Positions 35,238-43,553 are shown, counted from the first letter of the stretch. The stretch is DNA of 64,000 nt from Novosphingobium sp. AP12 (GCF_000281975.1 NZ_AKKE01000173.1:16905-80904), one strand, 5' to 3'. Numbers and translations: made by a program. Notes: generated by a model not told the origin, from the sequence alone.

Positions 35238-35350
35238 CGTCGTCCCAGCGAAGGCTGGGACCGCCGGCCGGGGGCATGTGCTCCCGGCTGGGCGCTGCGT
35301 GGCATCGCCTCAAGGGTACGCAGCGATCCCAGCCTTCGCTGGGACGACGG
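35238..35350. repeat. Composite BIME-like element (two facing REP hairpins)
   Basis: CGTCGTCCCAGC-GAAG-GCTGGGACC (35238-35262) and GCGATCCCAGC-CTTC-GCTGGGACGACG (35323-35349) face each other around about 60 bases. The interior starts CGCCGGCCG and carries CGCCTCAAGGGTACGC before the second hairpin. The element at 63795-63927 has the same parts. Confidence 0.85.
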
Positions 35351-35631
35351 CATTTTCGCGTGTAGGTTGTTTCTGAGCGAAAGCCCGGCACCGCGCGCGC
35401 AATGGGCGCAGTGCCGGAACCCCCTCACCCCCCAGGTGAGCTTGCGTGGCGAAACCGGCGCTGACGCGCGCGGCACGCGAAATTCTCGAAAAGACCCCCC
35501 GGTCCCTCGTGGCAGATCGATAACACCGGCGTTGCCGAAGACAAGCGGATTGTTGCTGGATCACAAGCTGACTGCGGCGCCGGATGCTCAACATCGCCGA
35601 CGTGTTACGCCCTGGCAACATCCGTCGAAAT

Positions 35632-35660
35632 GCAGGCCGCCCCGGCGAGGAGCGGCCCGC
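35632..35660 (-). terminator. Hairpin downstream of gatB, possible terminator
   Basis: GCAGGCCGC / GCGGCCCGC pair around a GC-rich loop, with one mismatch, placed just past the gatB stop. Only a short T stretch (ATTTCG) follows leftward, so termination strength is uncertain. Confidence 0.4.
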
Positions 35661-35669
35661 TTCCCCTTC

Positions 35670-37172
35670 TCAGCCCAGCTTGGACTTGAGGATTTCGTTG
35701 ACGACCTGCGGGTTGGCCTTGCCCTGCATCGCCTTCATCGTCTGGCCGACGAAGAAGCCGAACAGCGCGACCTTGCCCTCGCGGTACTGCGCGACCTTGT
35801 CGCCGTTGGCGGCGAGGATTTCGTCCACCTTGGCCTCGATGGCCCCGGTGTCCGATTCCTGCTTGAGGCCCTCGCGTTCGACGATGACGGTCGCGCCGTC
35901 GCCGGTCTCGAGCATGATCTCCAACACCTGCTTGGCGATCGAACCCGAGATCGTGCCCTTGCCGACGAGCGCCAGCAGTTCCGCCGCGTGTTCGTGGCTG
36001 ACGGGCGAATCCTCGAGGCTCTTGCCCAGCTTGTTGAGCGCGCCGAACAGCTCCGAAATCAGCCAGTTCGCCGCCTGCTTGGCGACTTCGGCGGGCTGCT
36101 TGCCCTGCGCCAGCGCAGTCTCGGCGAGCAGCGCCTCGAACCACTGGAAGGTGTCGACGTCGGCGGTGAGCACGGCGGCGTTGTAGGCCGACAGTCCCAG
36201 CTCGCCTTCATAGCGCGCGCGCTTGGCGTCGGGCAGTTCGGGCAGCGAGGCGCGGCAGTCCTCGAGGAACGCGTCCTCCAGCACCAGCGGCAGCAGGTCG
36301 GGATCCGGGAAGTAGCGGTAGTCGTGCGCATCTTCCTTGGAGCGCATCGAGCGGGTCGAGCCGGTGTTCGGGTCGAACAGGCGCGTTTCCTGCACGATCT
36401 TGCCGCCGCCCTCGATCACGTCGACCTGTCGGTTCGCCTCGTGCTCGATAGCCTGCATGACGAAGCGCACCGAGTTGACGTTCTTGGTCTCGGTCCGGGT
36501 ACCGAGTTCGTCACCGGGGCGGCGCACCGAGACGTTGACGTCCGCGCGCATCGAGCCCTGGTCCATGTTGCCGTCGCACGAGCCGACGTAGCGCAGGATC
36601 GTGCGCAGCTTCGACAGGTAGGCGCCGGCCTCCGCGGGCGAGGTCATGTCGGGGCGGCTGACGATCTCCATCAGCGCCACGCCCGAACGGTTGAGGTCGA
36701 CGTAGGACATGGTCGGGTGCTGGTCGTGCATCAGCTTGCCCGCGTCCTGCTCGACGTGGATGCGCTCGACGCCGATGACCTTGGCCTCGGGAATGCCCGC
36801 CTTCTCGTCCGCCTCGATCGTCAGCGAGCCCTCACCCACGATCGGGTGGTAGAGCTGGCTGATCTGGTAGCCCTGCGGAAGATCGGCGTAGAAGTAGTTC
36901 TTGCGGTCGAAGCGCGACCACTTGTTGATCTGCGCGTCGATCGCCATGCCGGTACGCACGGCCTGGCGGATGCACTCGCCGTTGAGCACGGGCAGCATGC
37001 CCGGCATCGCGGCGTCGATCAGCGAGACCTGCGTGTTCGGCTCCGCCCCGAAGGCCGTGGCCGAGCCGGAGAACAGCTTGGAATTGGACGTGACCTGCGC
37101 GTGGACTTCGAGGCCGATCACGACCTCCCAGTCACCGGTGGCGCCCTGGATGCGATAGGTTGATTCAGTCAT
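35670..37172 (-). CDS. gatB: Aspartyl/glutamyl-tRNA(Asn/Gln) amidotransferase subunit B
   Basis: A 500-residue kinase/tRNA-binding subunit of GatCAB, which activates the misacylated Glu or Asp on tRNA by phosphorylation for amidation. VVIGLEVHAQVTSNSKLFSG and AMPGMLPVLNGECIRQAVR near the N terminus, DLNRSGVALMEIVSRPDM and NVSVRRPGDELGTRTETKNV in the core, and the C-terminal YqeY-like tail (GKANPQVVNEILKSKLG) are all present. The start at 37172 gives MTESTYRIQG; a longer upstream reading is not needed. Last gene of the gatCAB run. Confidence 0.96.
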   Translation of the reverse strand: MTESTYRIQGATGDWEVVIGLEVHAQVTSNSKLFSGSATAFGAEPNTQVSLIDAAMPGMLPVLNGECIRQAVRTGMAIDAQINKWSRFDRKNYFYADLPQGYQISQLYHPIVGEGSLTIEADEKAGIPEAKVIGVERIHVEQDAGKLMHDQHPTMSYVDLNRSGVALMEIVSRPDMTSPAEAGAYLSKLRTILRYVGSCDGNMDQGSMRADVNVSVRRPGDELGTRTETKNVNSVRFVMQAIEHEANRQVDVIEGGGKIVQETRLFDPNTGSTRSMRSKEDAHDYRYFPDPDLLPLVLEDAFLEDCRASLPELPDAKRARYEGELGLSAYNAAVLTADVDTFQWFEALLAETALAQGKQPAEVAKQAANWLISELFGALNKLGKSLEDSPVSHEHAAELLALVGKGTISGSIAKQVLEIMLETGDGATVIVEREGLKQESDTGAIEAKVDEILAANGDKVAQYREGKVALFGFFVGQTMKAMQGKANPQVVNEILKSKLG

Positions 37173-37359
37173 CGTGTTTCGGTCCACTTCTGGAACGACG
37201 CAGCAGCCTATGCCGCTGCCTCGCTCCGTCATTCATTTCCCGCGCCAGCGGCTCGCGCCGCGGAGCGGGTCGGTCGTCCCTGCGCTTCGGTGCCCGGTCG
37301 TTCAGCATCTGCGCGATGTCGCCGACCAGTTCGAAGAGAGACGACCAGCTTACCACCAT
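37165..37359 (-). CDS. Possible small coupled gene between gatA and gatB
   Basis: A 64-residue frame, MVVSWSSLFELVGDIAQMLN at its start, then highly basic (many Arg/Lys). Its ATG overlaps the end of gatA by 10 bases and its TGA overlaps the gatB start by 8, so it would fill the gap exactly and couple the two. The ribosome site is weak (GGGGAA very close to the ATG) and I know no family. It may simply be spacer; codon statistics or homologues would decide. Confidence 0.3.
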   Translation of the reverse strand: MVVSWSSLFELVGDIAQMLNDRAPKRRDDRPAPRREPLAREMNDGARQRHRLLRRSRSGPKHDD

Positions 37360-38834
37360 TTCCCCGGCCGCGCGGTGAAACCGGCGCGTGCCTCGATCGC
37401 GAGACCGGCGTTCAGCACGCCCTGCTCGTCGAGCGGGCGGCCGATGATCTGGAGACCCAGCGGCAACCCTTGCGCGTCGAGCCCGGCGGGCACCGACATC
37501 GCGGGGAGGCCGGCGAGGCTGGCGGGCACGGTGAAGACGTCGTTGAGGTACATCGCCAGCGGATCGTCCACGTTCTCGCCAAGCGCGAAGGCGGCGCTGG
37601 GGGCGGTGGGCGTCAGCAGCACGTCGACCTGCTCGAACGCCTTGGCGAAGTCCTGCGAGATCAGGGCGCGAACCTTCTGGGCCTGCGTGTAGTAGGCGTC
37701 GTAGAAGCCCGCCGAGAGCACGTAAGTGCCGATCAGGATGCGGCGCTTGACCTCGGGGCCGAAGCCGGCGGCGCGGGTGGCGGCATACATGTCCTGAAGG
37801 CCGGCGCCGTCGGGCAGGTCGCGCAGGCCGTAGCGCACGCCGTCATAGCGCGCGAGGTTCGAGGACGCCTCGGCAGGCGCGATGATGTAATAGGTCGCCA
37901 GCGCGTACTTGGTGTGCGGCAGCGAGACTTCGACCACTTCGGCGCCCGCATCCCTGGCCCAGGCGATGCCCTGTTCCCAGATCGCGTCGATTTCAGCAGG
38001 CATGCCGTCGACCCGGTATTCGCGCGGGATGCCGACCTTCTTGCCCTTGAGGTCGGCCGAGAGGCTGGCGGTCCAGGCCGGCACGGCGACGTCGAGGCTG
38101 GTCGAATCCTTGGGGTCGAAACCGGCCATGGCTTCCAGCACGATCGCGCAGTCGGTGACGTCACGCGCCATCGCGCCCGCCTGGTCGAGCGAGCTGGCGA
38201 AGGCCACCACGCCCCAGCGCGAGCAGCGCCCGTAAGTCGGCTTGATGCCGGTGGTGCCGGTGTAGGCGGCGGGCTGGCGGATCGAACCGCCGGTGTCCGT
38301 GCCAGTCGCCGCCGGGCAGAGGCGCGCCGCGATCGCCGCCGAGGAACCGCCCGAGGAGCCGCCAGGGGTCAGCTGCGCATTGCTGCCGGGGCGCTGCCAC
38401 GGCGAGATCACGTTGCCGAAGTAGCTCGACTCGTTCGAGGAGCCCATCGCGAACTGGTCGAGGTTTAGCTTGCCGAGCATGCCCGCGCCCGCTTCCCACA
38501 GCTTCGCCGAAACGGTCGATTCGTACTGCGGCACGAAGCCTTCGAGCATGTGGCTAGCGGCGGTGGTCTGCACGCCCTGGGTCGCGAACAGGTCCTTCAT
38601 GCCGATCGGCACGCCGGCCATAGGCCCGAGCGCCGCGCCGGAAGCGCGCGCGGCGTCGATGGCCTTCGCGGCCTCGATCGCCTTTTCGGGAGTGGCGACG
38701 ATGAAGGCGTTCAGAGCACCTTGCGCCGCCGCGACGTTGGCATTGAACGCCTCGGCCACTTCAACAGCGGAGAAAGTGCCGGCGGCGACGCCGTCGCGGA
38801 TGGCGGCTACGCCAAGGTCAGTCAGTTCAGTCAT
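37350..38834 (-). CDS. gatA: Aspartyl/glutamyl-tRNA(Asn/Gln) amidotransferase subunit A
   Basis: A 494-residue amidase that releases ammonia from glutamine for GatB. The amidase signature has the Ser-cisSer-Lys triad: GVPIGMKDLFATQGVQTTAA holds the Lys and GGSSGGSSAAIAARLCPAA with TGTDTGGSIRQPAAYTG the serines. PTYGRCSRWGVVAFASSLDQ follows, as in GatA rather than other amidases. It lies between gatC and gatB on the same strand, in the conserved order C-A-B. Confidence 0.97.
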   Translation of the reverse strand: MTELTDLGVAAIRDGVAAGTFSAVEVAEAFNANVAAAQGALNAFIVATPEKAIEAAKAIDAARASGAALGPMAGVPIGMKDLFATQGVQTTAASHMLEGFVPQYESTVSAKLWEAGAGMLGKLNLDQFAMGSSNESSYFGNVISPWQRPGSNAQLTPGGSSGGSSAAIAARLCPAATGTDTGGSIRQPAAYTGTTGIKPTYGRCSRWGVVAFASSLDQAGAMARDVTDCAIVLEAMAGFDPKDSTSLDVAVPAWTASLSADLKGKKVGIPREYRVDGMPAEIDAIWEQGIAWARDAGAEVVEVSLPHTKYALATYYIIAPAEASSNLARYDGVRYGLRDLPDGAGLQDMYAATRAAGFGPEVKRRILIGTYVLSAGFYDAYYTQAQKVRALISQDFAKAFEQVDVLLTPTAPSAAFALGENVDDPLAMYLNDVFTVPASLAGLPAMSVPAGLDAQGLPLGLQIIGRPLDEQGVLNAGLAIEARAGFTARPGKWW

Positions 38835-38946
38835 TCTTCTTCACCCGTCACCCCGGCGAAACTCTTCGCGGCAGGGTAGTAAGGAAGCGGCGCCCCCGCC
38901 TTGGCAGGGGCAACGAGATCGGTATCGGCGAGGAGGCCCGGAAGCC

Positions 38947-39249
38947 TCACTCGATCACCTTGGGCACGCCGAAGAAGCCGTGCTCGGCCGCGGGCGCGTT
39001 CGCCAGCACCGCATCGCGGCGATTGCCGCCGGTGAGCGGGTCGGCGTCGATCACGTCGTCGCGCAGGCGCAGGGTGTTGGGGATGACGGCGGTCATCGGC
39101 TCGACCCCGGAGGTATCGACTTCACCCAGTTGCTCGACCCAGGCGAGAATCCCGTTGAGCTCGGGCACCATCGCCTCGAGTTCCTGCTCGCTCACCTTGA
39201 TGCGCGCGAGGCTGGCGATCTTCGCCACGGTTGCGGTATCGACCGACAT
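38947..39249 (-). CDS. gatC: Aspartyl/glutamyl-tRNA(Asn/Gln) amidotransferase subunit C
   Basis: A 100-residue scaffold subunit with the typical N-terminal helix pair MSVDTATVAKIASLARIKVS and LNGILAWVEQLGEVDTSGVE, and the C-terminal GFFGVPKVIE that contacts GatA. It stabilises the GatA-GatB complex. A 112-base gap before gatA contains a weak GC-rich hairpin but no gene. Confidence 0.95.
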   Translation of the reverse strand: MSVDTATVAKIASLARIKVSEQELEAMVPELNGILAWVEQLGEVDTSGVEPMTAVIPNTLRLRDDVIDADPLTGGNRRDAVLANAPAAEHGFFGVPKVIE

Positions 39250-39365
39250 GGCTTTCCTTCACGGTTGGACCCGCCGCGCGGGGCGGGCAGTAATTCGGTG
39301 CGGCCCAGCTAGCAGCGAGGCGGCCCGGCTTCAAGCGCGGGCGCTTACCGGAGTGCCTCGGCGAC

Positions 39366-39860
39366 TTACTGAGCCGCCGGTTGCTCCGCACCCTCGGGCC
39401 GCGCGCCTTGCGCTGCTTGCGCCTCCATCTGCGCCCTTATCGCCGCGATCTCCTCGGCGGTCTTGAAGTCGAGCAGGTCGATCTCGAAGACCAGCGTGGA
39501 GTTGGCCGGGATCGGGCCCGAAGCCTCGGCGCCGTAGCCCAGTTCGGGCGGGATCGTCAGCTTGTATCGCCCGCCGCGCTGCATCTGGACGAGGCCCTGT
39601 GCGAAGCCGGGCACCACTTCGTCGAGCGGCATCGGCATCTGCTCGGCCTGGTCGAAGACGGTGCCGTCCTTGAGCATGCCCTTGTAGTTGATGAGCACGT
39701 AGGAATGCGCGGGCGGCTTGTCGCCGGTCCCGGCCTTCAACGCCTCGACCTTCACCTGCGGAGCCGCGGGCGCTGCCGCCGCGCCTTGCGCGAAGGCGGC
39801 GCCGGGCGACATTGCCGCGAAAACAAAGGCTGCGAGCAGTCCGGCGCTACGGTTCTTCAC
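39366..39860 (-). CDS. Secreted FKBP-type peptidyl-prolyl cis-trans isomerase
   Basis: A 164-residue periplasmic isomerase. The GTG at 39860 gives a signal peptide (SAGLLAAFVFAAMSPGAAFA). The FKBP domain covers about residues 45-140: YVLINYKGMLKDGTVFDQAE, VPGFAQGLVQMQRGGRYKLT, IPPELGYGAEASGPIPANST and LVFEIDLLDF. An Ala/Glu-rich tail follows. It lies 8 bases after the preceding FKBP gene and is similar in sequence, so the two look like a tandem duplication that diverged in targeting. Confidence 0.88.
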   Translation of the reverse strand: MKNRSAGLLAAFVFAAMSPGAAFAQGAAAAPAAPQVKVEALKAGTGDKPPAHSYVLINYKGMLKDGTVFDQAEQMPMPLDEVVPGFAQGLVQMQRGGRYKLTIPPELGYGAEASGPIPANSTLVFEIDLLDFKTAEEIAAIRAQMEAQAAQGARPEGAEQPAAQ

Positions 39861-39868
39861 CGAAAGGC

Positions 39869-40435
39869 TCAGGGCTGGACCGGAGCGGGCTCGGCGCCGG
39901 GGACGCCGGGAGCACCGGGCATCGCCGGCATGCCGGGCGCGCCGCCCTGCTGCTGCATCTGCTGGAGCTGCTGCATGATGCGCTGCTGCTGCTGGATCTC
40001 GGCGAGGCTCTTGTAGTCGAGCAGCTCGACCTCGAACTTGAGGTCCGCGTTCGGCGGGATCGGCGAGCCGGGCTGCGGGTGCGCGCCGTAGGCGAGTTCC
40101 GAAGGAATCTCGACTTCGTACTTGCCGCCGCGCTGCATCTTCAGGAGCGCCTTGGTGAAGCCGGGCACGAAATCGCGCACGGCGTTCGGGAAGCTCTTGT
40201 TCTGGTCGAACACGGTGCCGTCGGCGAGCATGCCCTTGTAGTTGATGAGCACGACGTCTTCCATGGTCGGCGAATCGCCCGTACCCGCGCTGAGCGTCTT
40301 CACGGTCGGCGTCGGCGGCAGCGCCGCGTAGGCCACACCGCCGGCGACCAGAGCGATCGCGGCGACGCCCAGCCAGATCTTGGTGACGGCGCCCTTGGCG
40401 ATCGGCTGAAGCGGGACGCGGGTGATCTCTGTCAT
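39869..40435 (-). CDS. Membrane-anchored FKBP-type peptidyl-prolyl cis-trans isomerase
   Basis: A 188-residue isomerase with an N-terminal membrane anchor (IWLGVAAIALVAGGVAYAAL, about residues 18-37) and the FKBP domain facing the periplasm: VVLINYKGMLADGTVFDQNK, FVPGFTKALLKMQRGGKYEV, IPSELAYGAHPQPGSPIPPN and LKFEVELLDYKSL. The C-terminal tail is rich in Gln, Met, Gly and Pro (QQQQRIMQQLQQMQQQGG). Start at 40435 (MTEITRVPL). It should assist folding of exported proteins. Confidence 0.88.
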   Translation of the reverse strand: MTEITRVPLQPIAKGAVTKIWLGVAAIALVAGGVAYAALPPTPTVKTLSAGTGDSPTMEDVVLINYKGMLADGTVFDQNKSFPNAVRDFVPGFTKALLKMQRGGKYEVEIPSELAYGAHPQPGSPIPPNADLKFEVELLDYKSLAEIQQQQRIMQQLQQMQQQGGAPGMPAMPGAPGVPGAEPAPVQP

Positions 40436-40489
40436 GGATGGCCTCGTGTTCGGAAAAGTGTGGTTCGTGCCCGAAAGGCGCAAGCACAA

Positions 40490-40517
40490 AGGGCGCGGAA
40501 AGGAATTTCCGCGCCCT
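40490..40517 (-). terminator. Strong hairpin downstream of rpsU
   Basis: A perfect 12-pair stem AGGGCGCGGAAA / TTTCCGCGCCCT with loop GGAA; leftward it is followed by TTGTGCTT, a weak T tract. It lies between rpsU and the first FKBP gene. Confidence 0.6.
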
Positions 40518-40569
40518 CATGGCTCAACCCGGCGCGGCGTTCAAGCCGCAACCTGGGATTTCGAGGTGC

Positions 40570-40609
40570 CCCGCCGAAAACGGCGGGAAAGCAGGCCGTG
40601 AGAGCCTGC
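40570..40609. other. Two further hairpins between rpsU and the FKBP gene
   Basis: CCCGCCG-AAAA-CGGCGGG (40570-40587) and GCAGGC-N7-GCCTGC (40591-40609) lie immediately after the rpsU stop and before the 12-pair hairpin. They may protect or process the rpsU 3' end. Confidence 0.5.
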
Positions 40610-40619
40610 CCGACCGCGC

Positions 40620-40826
40620 TTACTTGGCGCCGTCGCGCTCCATGCGCTTGCGCTCCAGCTTGCGGGCGCGGCGCACGGCAGCGGCCTTTTCACGGGCACG
40701 CTTCTCGGACGGCTTCTCGTAGTGACGGCGCAGCTTCATCTCGCGGTAGACGCCTTCGCGCTGCAGCTTCTTCTTGAGCGCACGAAGAGCCTGATCGACG
40801 TTGTTGTCGCGGACGAGAATTTGCAT
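40620..40826 (-). CDS. rpsU: 30S ribosomal protein S21
   Basis: A 68-residue, very basic ribosomal protein: MQILVRDNNVDQALRALKKK followed by LQREGVYREMKLRRHYEKPS and a Lys/Arg-rich tail. It binds the 30S platform near the anti-Shine-Dalgarno region and helps initiation. The ATG at 40826 gives the conserved N terminus; a GAGGTG box lies about 10 bases upstream. Transcribed leftward, divergent from crcB, with several hairpins just downstream. Confidence 0.97.
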   Translation of the reverse strand: MQILVRDNNVDQALRALKKKLQREGVYREMKLRRHYEKPSEKRAREKAAAVRRARKLERKRMERDGAK

Positions 40827-41137
40827 AAACCGACACACCTCACAAAATAAGAACGAGGCCCGCTCCTGCGCCAGTGGCGAAGCGGACCGCGAATCCATAA
40901 GAGCCAAAACAAGGCCGCAACCTGCAAAGGAGCGGCGGAATGGCGGGCCCGTTACCAAAGTGACGCCTTGAAGACAAGCCTTAAGGGCACATCCGCTTCG
41001 GTAAAGCTGAAGGAAAGGCCGGGACGCCCCGTCCCCGCCCGCTTCGAAACCGCCATCGAGTCACCTTTATATATAGCAATCGGGCGCCCGTGCCCACCAC
41101 GTTTGGAAATTCACCGATTCGCGTCTAAGGCGGCGCC
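40827..41137. other. 311-base divergent intergenic region (rpsU / crcB)
   Basis: It must hold the promoters of rpsU (leftward) and crcB (rightward). A TATATATA stretch near 41068-41076 could be the -10 of crcB. I looked for the fluoride riboswitch that often precedes crcB and did not find its conserved sequence. No RNA gene seen. Confidence 0.55.
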
Positions 41138-41545
41138 ATGCCCCAACCTTCCTTTCTTACCGCCTCGTTGTACGTGGCGGGCGGCGGCGCCTTCGGGTCC
41201 TGGCTGCGTTTCCTCGTCGGTCGAGGCTGGACCGCCGCGCTCGGCCCGGTTCGCGCCGGGGCGTTCCCCTACGGCACGCTGACCGTCAACGTGCTGGGCA
41301 GCCTGATGATGGGCCTGCTCGTCGGCTGGCTGGCGCGCTTCGGCAATGGGGGCGAGGCGACGCGCCTCCTGCTCGCCGTCGGCGCGCTAGGCGGCTTCAC
41401 CACATTCTCCTCGTTCAGCCTCGACGTGGTCACCCTCGTCGAACGCGGCGAGATCGGCACGGCGGCCTTCTTTACGGGCCTGTCGCTGCTGGCAGGGTTC
41501 GCCAGCCTGTTCCTTGGCCTTATCATGATGCGGAGCGTGGCATGA
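41138..41545 (+). CDS. crcB: Fluoride efflux channel CrcB/Fluc
   Basis: A 135-residue membrane protein with four helices, forming a dual-topology dimeric fluoride channel. The GGAFGSWLRFLVGR, TLTVNVLGSLMMGLL and GALGGFTTFSSFSLDVV segments are diagnostic; the Phe box and the Asn of the second helix are present. It lowers cytoplasmic fluoride. Its stop overlaps the start of the pseudouridine synthase gene (ATGA), so it leads a rightward operon of otherwise unrelated functions. Confidence 0.94.
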   Translation: MPQPSFLTASLYVAGGGAFGSWLRFLVGRGWTAALGPVRAGAFPYGTLTVNVLGSLMMGLLVGWLARFGNGGEATRLLLAVGALGGFTTFSSFSLDVVTLVERGEIGTAAFFTGLSLLAGFASLFLGLIMMRSVA

Positions 41546-42903
41546 CCACCTATGATCCCACCGGCGACAAGCCCGGCCGGGCCGACAATTCCGACGCGGT
41601 GCGCCAATTCACCGTGGGCCGCGACGACGAGGGCGTGCGCCTCGACCGCTGGTTCAAGCGCCACCTGCCCAAGGTAGGCTTCGCCATGGTGTCGCGCTGG
41701 GCGCGCACCGGGCAGCTGCGCGTCGACGGCAAGCGCGCCGAGGTCGACACCCGCCTTTCCGCCGGCCAGATTCTTCGCGTGCCGCCGGGCGGCGAGGCCA
41801 AGCCGGGCCTCGGCGGCGACACCCCGCGCCGCGAACTCACCGAAGCCGAGATCGAACTTGCCGATTCGATGGTGCTGACGCAGGACCGCTCCGCGATCGT
41901 GCTCAACAAGCCCCCCGGCCTCGCCACGCAGGGTGGATCGGGCCAGAAGGAGCACGTCGACGGCTTGCTCGACGCCTATGTCGAGAAGGGCCCGCGCCCG
42001 CGCCTCGTCCACCGGCTCGACAAGGACACCTCTGGCGTCCTGCTCATCGCCCGTACCCCGGGCAGCGCGGCGTTCTTCTCCAAGCGGTTCTCGGGCCGCA
42101 CCGCGCGCAAGATCTACTGGGCGCTGGTCGTCGGCGTCCCCGACATCCACGAGGGCCTGATCGAACTGCCGCTCGCCAAGCAGCCGGGCACCGGCGGCGA
42201 GAAGATGCACGTCGACGAGAAGGAAGGGCAGACCGCGCGCACCCGCTACCGCGTGATCGACCGCGCCGGCAACCGGGCAGCCTGGGTCGAGCTGCACCCG
42301 CTGACGGGCCGCACCCACCAGCTGCGCGTCCACATGGCGGCGATCGGCCACCCGATCGTCGGCGACGGCAAGTACGGCGGCCAGGAAGCCTTCCTCACCG
42401 GCTCGATCAGCCGCAAGATGCACCTGCACGCGCGCAGGCTCATCATCGAGCACCCGGACGGCGTGCCGCTCGACGTCACCGCGCCGCTGCCCGAGCACTT
42501 CGCCAACTCGCTGGATTCGCTCGGCTTCGTGGAATCGGAAGGCGAAATGCCGGACGACGCGCCGGTCGACTTCTCGAAGGAGGAACGCAAGAAGGCCGCC
42601 AAGCAGCACGCCAAGGAATACCGCAAGGAACGCCGGGGCGAGCGCCGCAAGCGCACCGACAGCCCGACCGGGCAGGTCCGCTCGGGCAAGCCCACCGCCA
42701 AGGCCGGCACCAAGGCCGTCGGCAAGCTCGGCGGCAAGCCGATCGGCAAGCCCGCGAAGCCCGGTGCCAAAACCTTCGCGAAGCCGGGCGCCAAGCCTGC
42801 CGGAAAACCCTCGCGCCCTGCTGCCGGGAAGCCTGCCGGTGCCCGCAAACCCAGCGGGCCGCCCAAGGGTGCCCCGCGCGGAGCACCGCGAGGCCGCGGC
42901 TGA
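41542..42903 (+). CDS. RluA-family 23S rRNA pseudouridine synthase with long basic tail
   Basis: A 453-residue enzyme, longer than E. coli RluC (319). An S4 RNA-binding domain (residues about 25-75, VRLDRWFKRHLPKVGFAMVS) is followed by the catalytic domain with LVHRLDKDTSGVLLIAR (catalytic Asp), LTGRTHQLRVHMAAIGHPIV and the usual end. From about residue 345 the protein continues with a lysine/arginine-rich then Lys-Pro-Gly-Ala-rich low-complexity tail ending RGAPRGAPRGRG, probably an unstructured RNA-binding extension. RluC is the likeliest subfamily (sites 955/2504/2580 in E. coli), but RluD cannot be excluded. Confidence 0.88.
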   Translation: MTTYDPTGDKPGRADNSDAVRQFTVGRDDEGVRLDRWFKRHLPKVGFAMVSRWARTGQLRVDGKRAEVDTRLSAGQILRVPPGGEAKPGLGGDTPRRELTEAEIELADSMVLTQDRSAIVLNKPPGLATQGGSGQKEHVDGLLDAYVEKGPRPRLVHRLDKDTSGVLLIARTPGSAAFFSKRFSGRTARKIYWALVVGVPDIHEGLIELPLAKQPGTGGEKMHVDEKEGQTARTRYRVIDRAGNRAAWVELHPLTGRTHQLRVHMAAIGHPIVGDGKYGGQEAFLTGSISRKMHLHARRLIIEHPDGVPLDVTAPLPEHFANSLDSLGFVESEGEMPDDAPVDFSKEERKKAAKQHAKEYRKERRGERRKRTDSPTGQVRSGKPTAKAGTKAVGKLGGKPIGKPAKPGAKTFAKPGAKPAGKPSRPAAGKPAGARKPSGPPKGAPRGAPRGRG

Positions 42904-43553
42904 TGAAGCTGGCGGTCTTCGACTGCGACGGCACCCTGGTCGATGGCCAGGCGCCAATCTGCGAGGCGATGGAAGCGGCTTTCGCGGCCTTCTCCATCCC
43001 CGCACCGTCGCGCGGGGCGATCCGCCGCGCGGTCGGGCTCTCGCTGCCGCAGGCGATCCGCCAGTTGCTCCCCGAATCGGGCGAAGAGCGCCAGCAGGCC
43101 ATGGCAGAGGTCTACAAGCTCTCGTTCCGCACCGCGCGTGAGCAGGGCCGCGTCGCGCAGCCGCTGTTCCCGGGCATCGAAGACACGCTGCGCGGCCTCC
43201 ACGGCGCCAGCTGGACGCTGGGCGTCGCCACCGGCATGTCCGACCGAGGGCTTGGCTTCTGCCTCGCCGCCAACGGCATCGCCGACCTGTTCGTGACGCT
43301 CCAGACCGCCGACCGGCACCCCTCCAAGCCGCATCCCGCGATGCTCGAGATGGCGCTGGCCGAGGCCGGTGCGCTGCCCGGTGAAGCGGTGATGATCGGC
43401 GACACCGCCTACGACATGCAGATGGCGGGCGCCGCGCAGGTCCGCGCCATCGGTGTCGACTGGGGCTACCACCACCCGCGCGAACTGGCCGAGGCCGGGG
43501 CCGAAGTCGTGGTGGAGAGCCCTGCCCAGCTGCTGGAGCACCTGCTGCAATGA
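42903..43553 (+). CDS. HAD-superfamily hydrolase, phosphoglycolate phosphatase-like
   Basis: A 216-residue HAD phosphatase of subfamily IA. Motif I is FDCDGTLVDGQ with the nucleophilic Asp and the acid-base Asp, motif II is the Ser/Thr in LGVATGMS, and motif IV GDTAYDMQMAGAAQVRAIGV. The cap domain between (residues 15-80) matches Gph-type enzymes. Substrate may be phosphoglycolate or another small phosphomonoester. Start overlaps the previous stop by one base (TGATG). Confidence 0.88.
   Translation: MKLAVFDCDGTLVDGQAPICEAMEAAFAAFSIPAPSRGAIRRAVGLSLPQAIRQLLPESGEERQQAMAEVYKLSFRTAREQGRVAQPLFPGIEDTLRGLHGASWTLGVATGMSDRGLGFCLAANGIADLFVTLQTADRHPSKPHPAMLEMALAEAGALPGEAVMIGDTAYDMQMAGAAQVRAIGVDWGYHHPRELAEAGAEVVVESPAQLLEHLLQ

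Larger units (their letters stand above)
35236..35669. other. 434-base region between convergent genes
   Basis: It contains the composite inverted-repeat element at 35238-35350 and a terminator-like hairpin near 35632-35660. The middle (35351-35630) holds no open reading frame with coding character and nothing else that I recognise. Confidence 0.7.

Noticed and set aside
40968..41137. Fluoride riboswitch before crcB
   Set aside because: The conserved fluoride aptamer sequence and pseudoknot pattern were not found in the leader.
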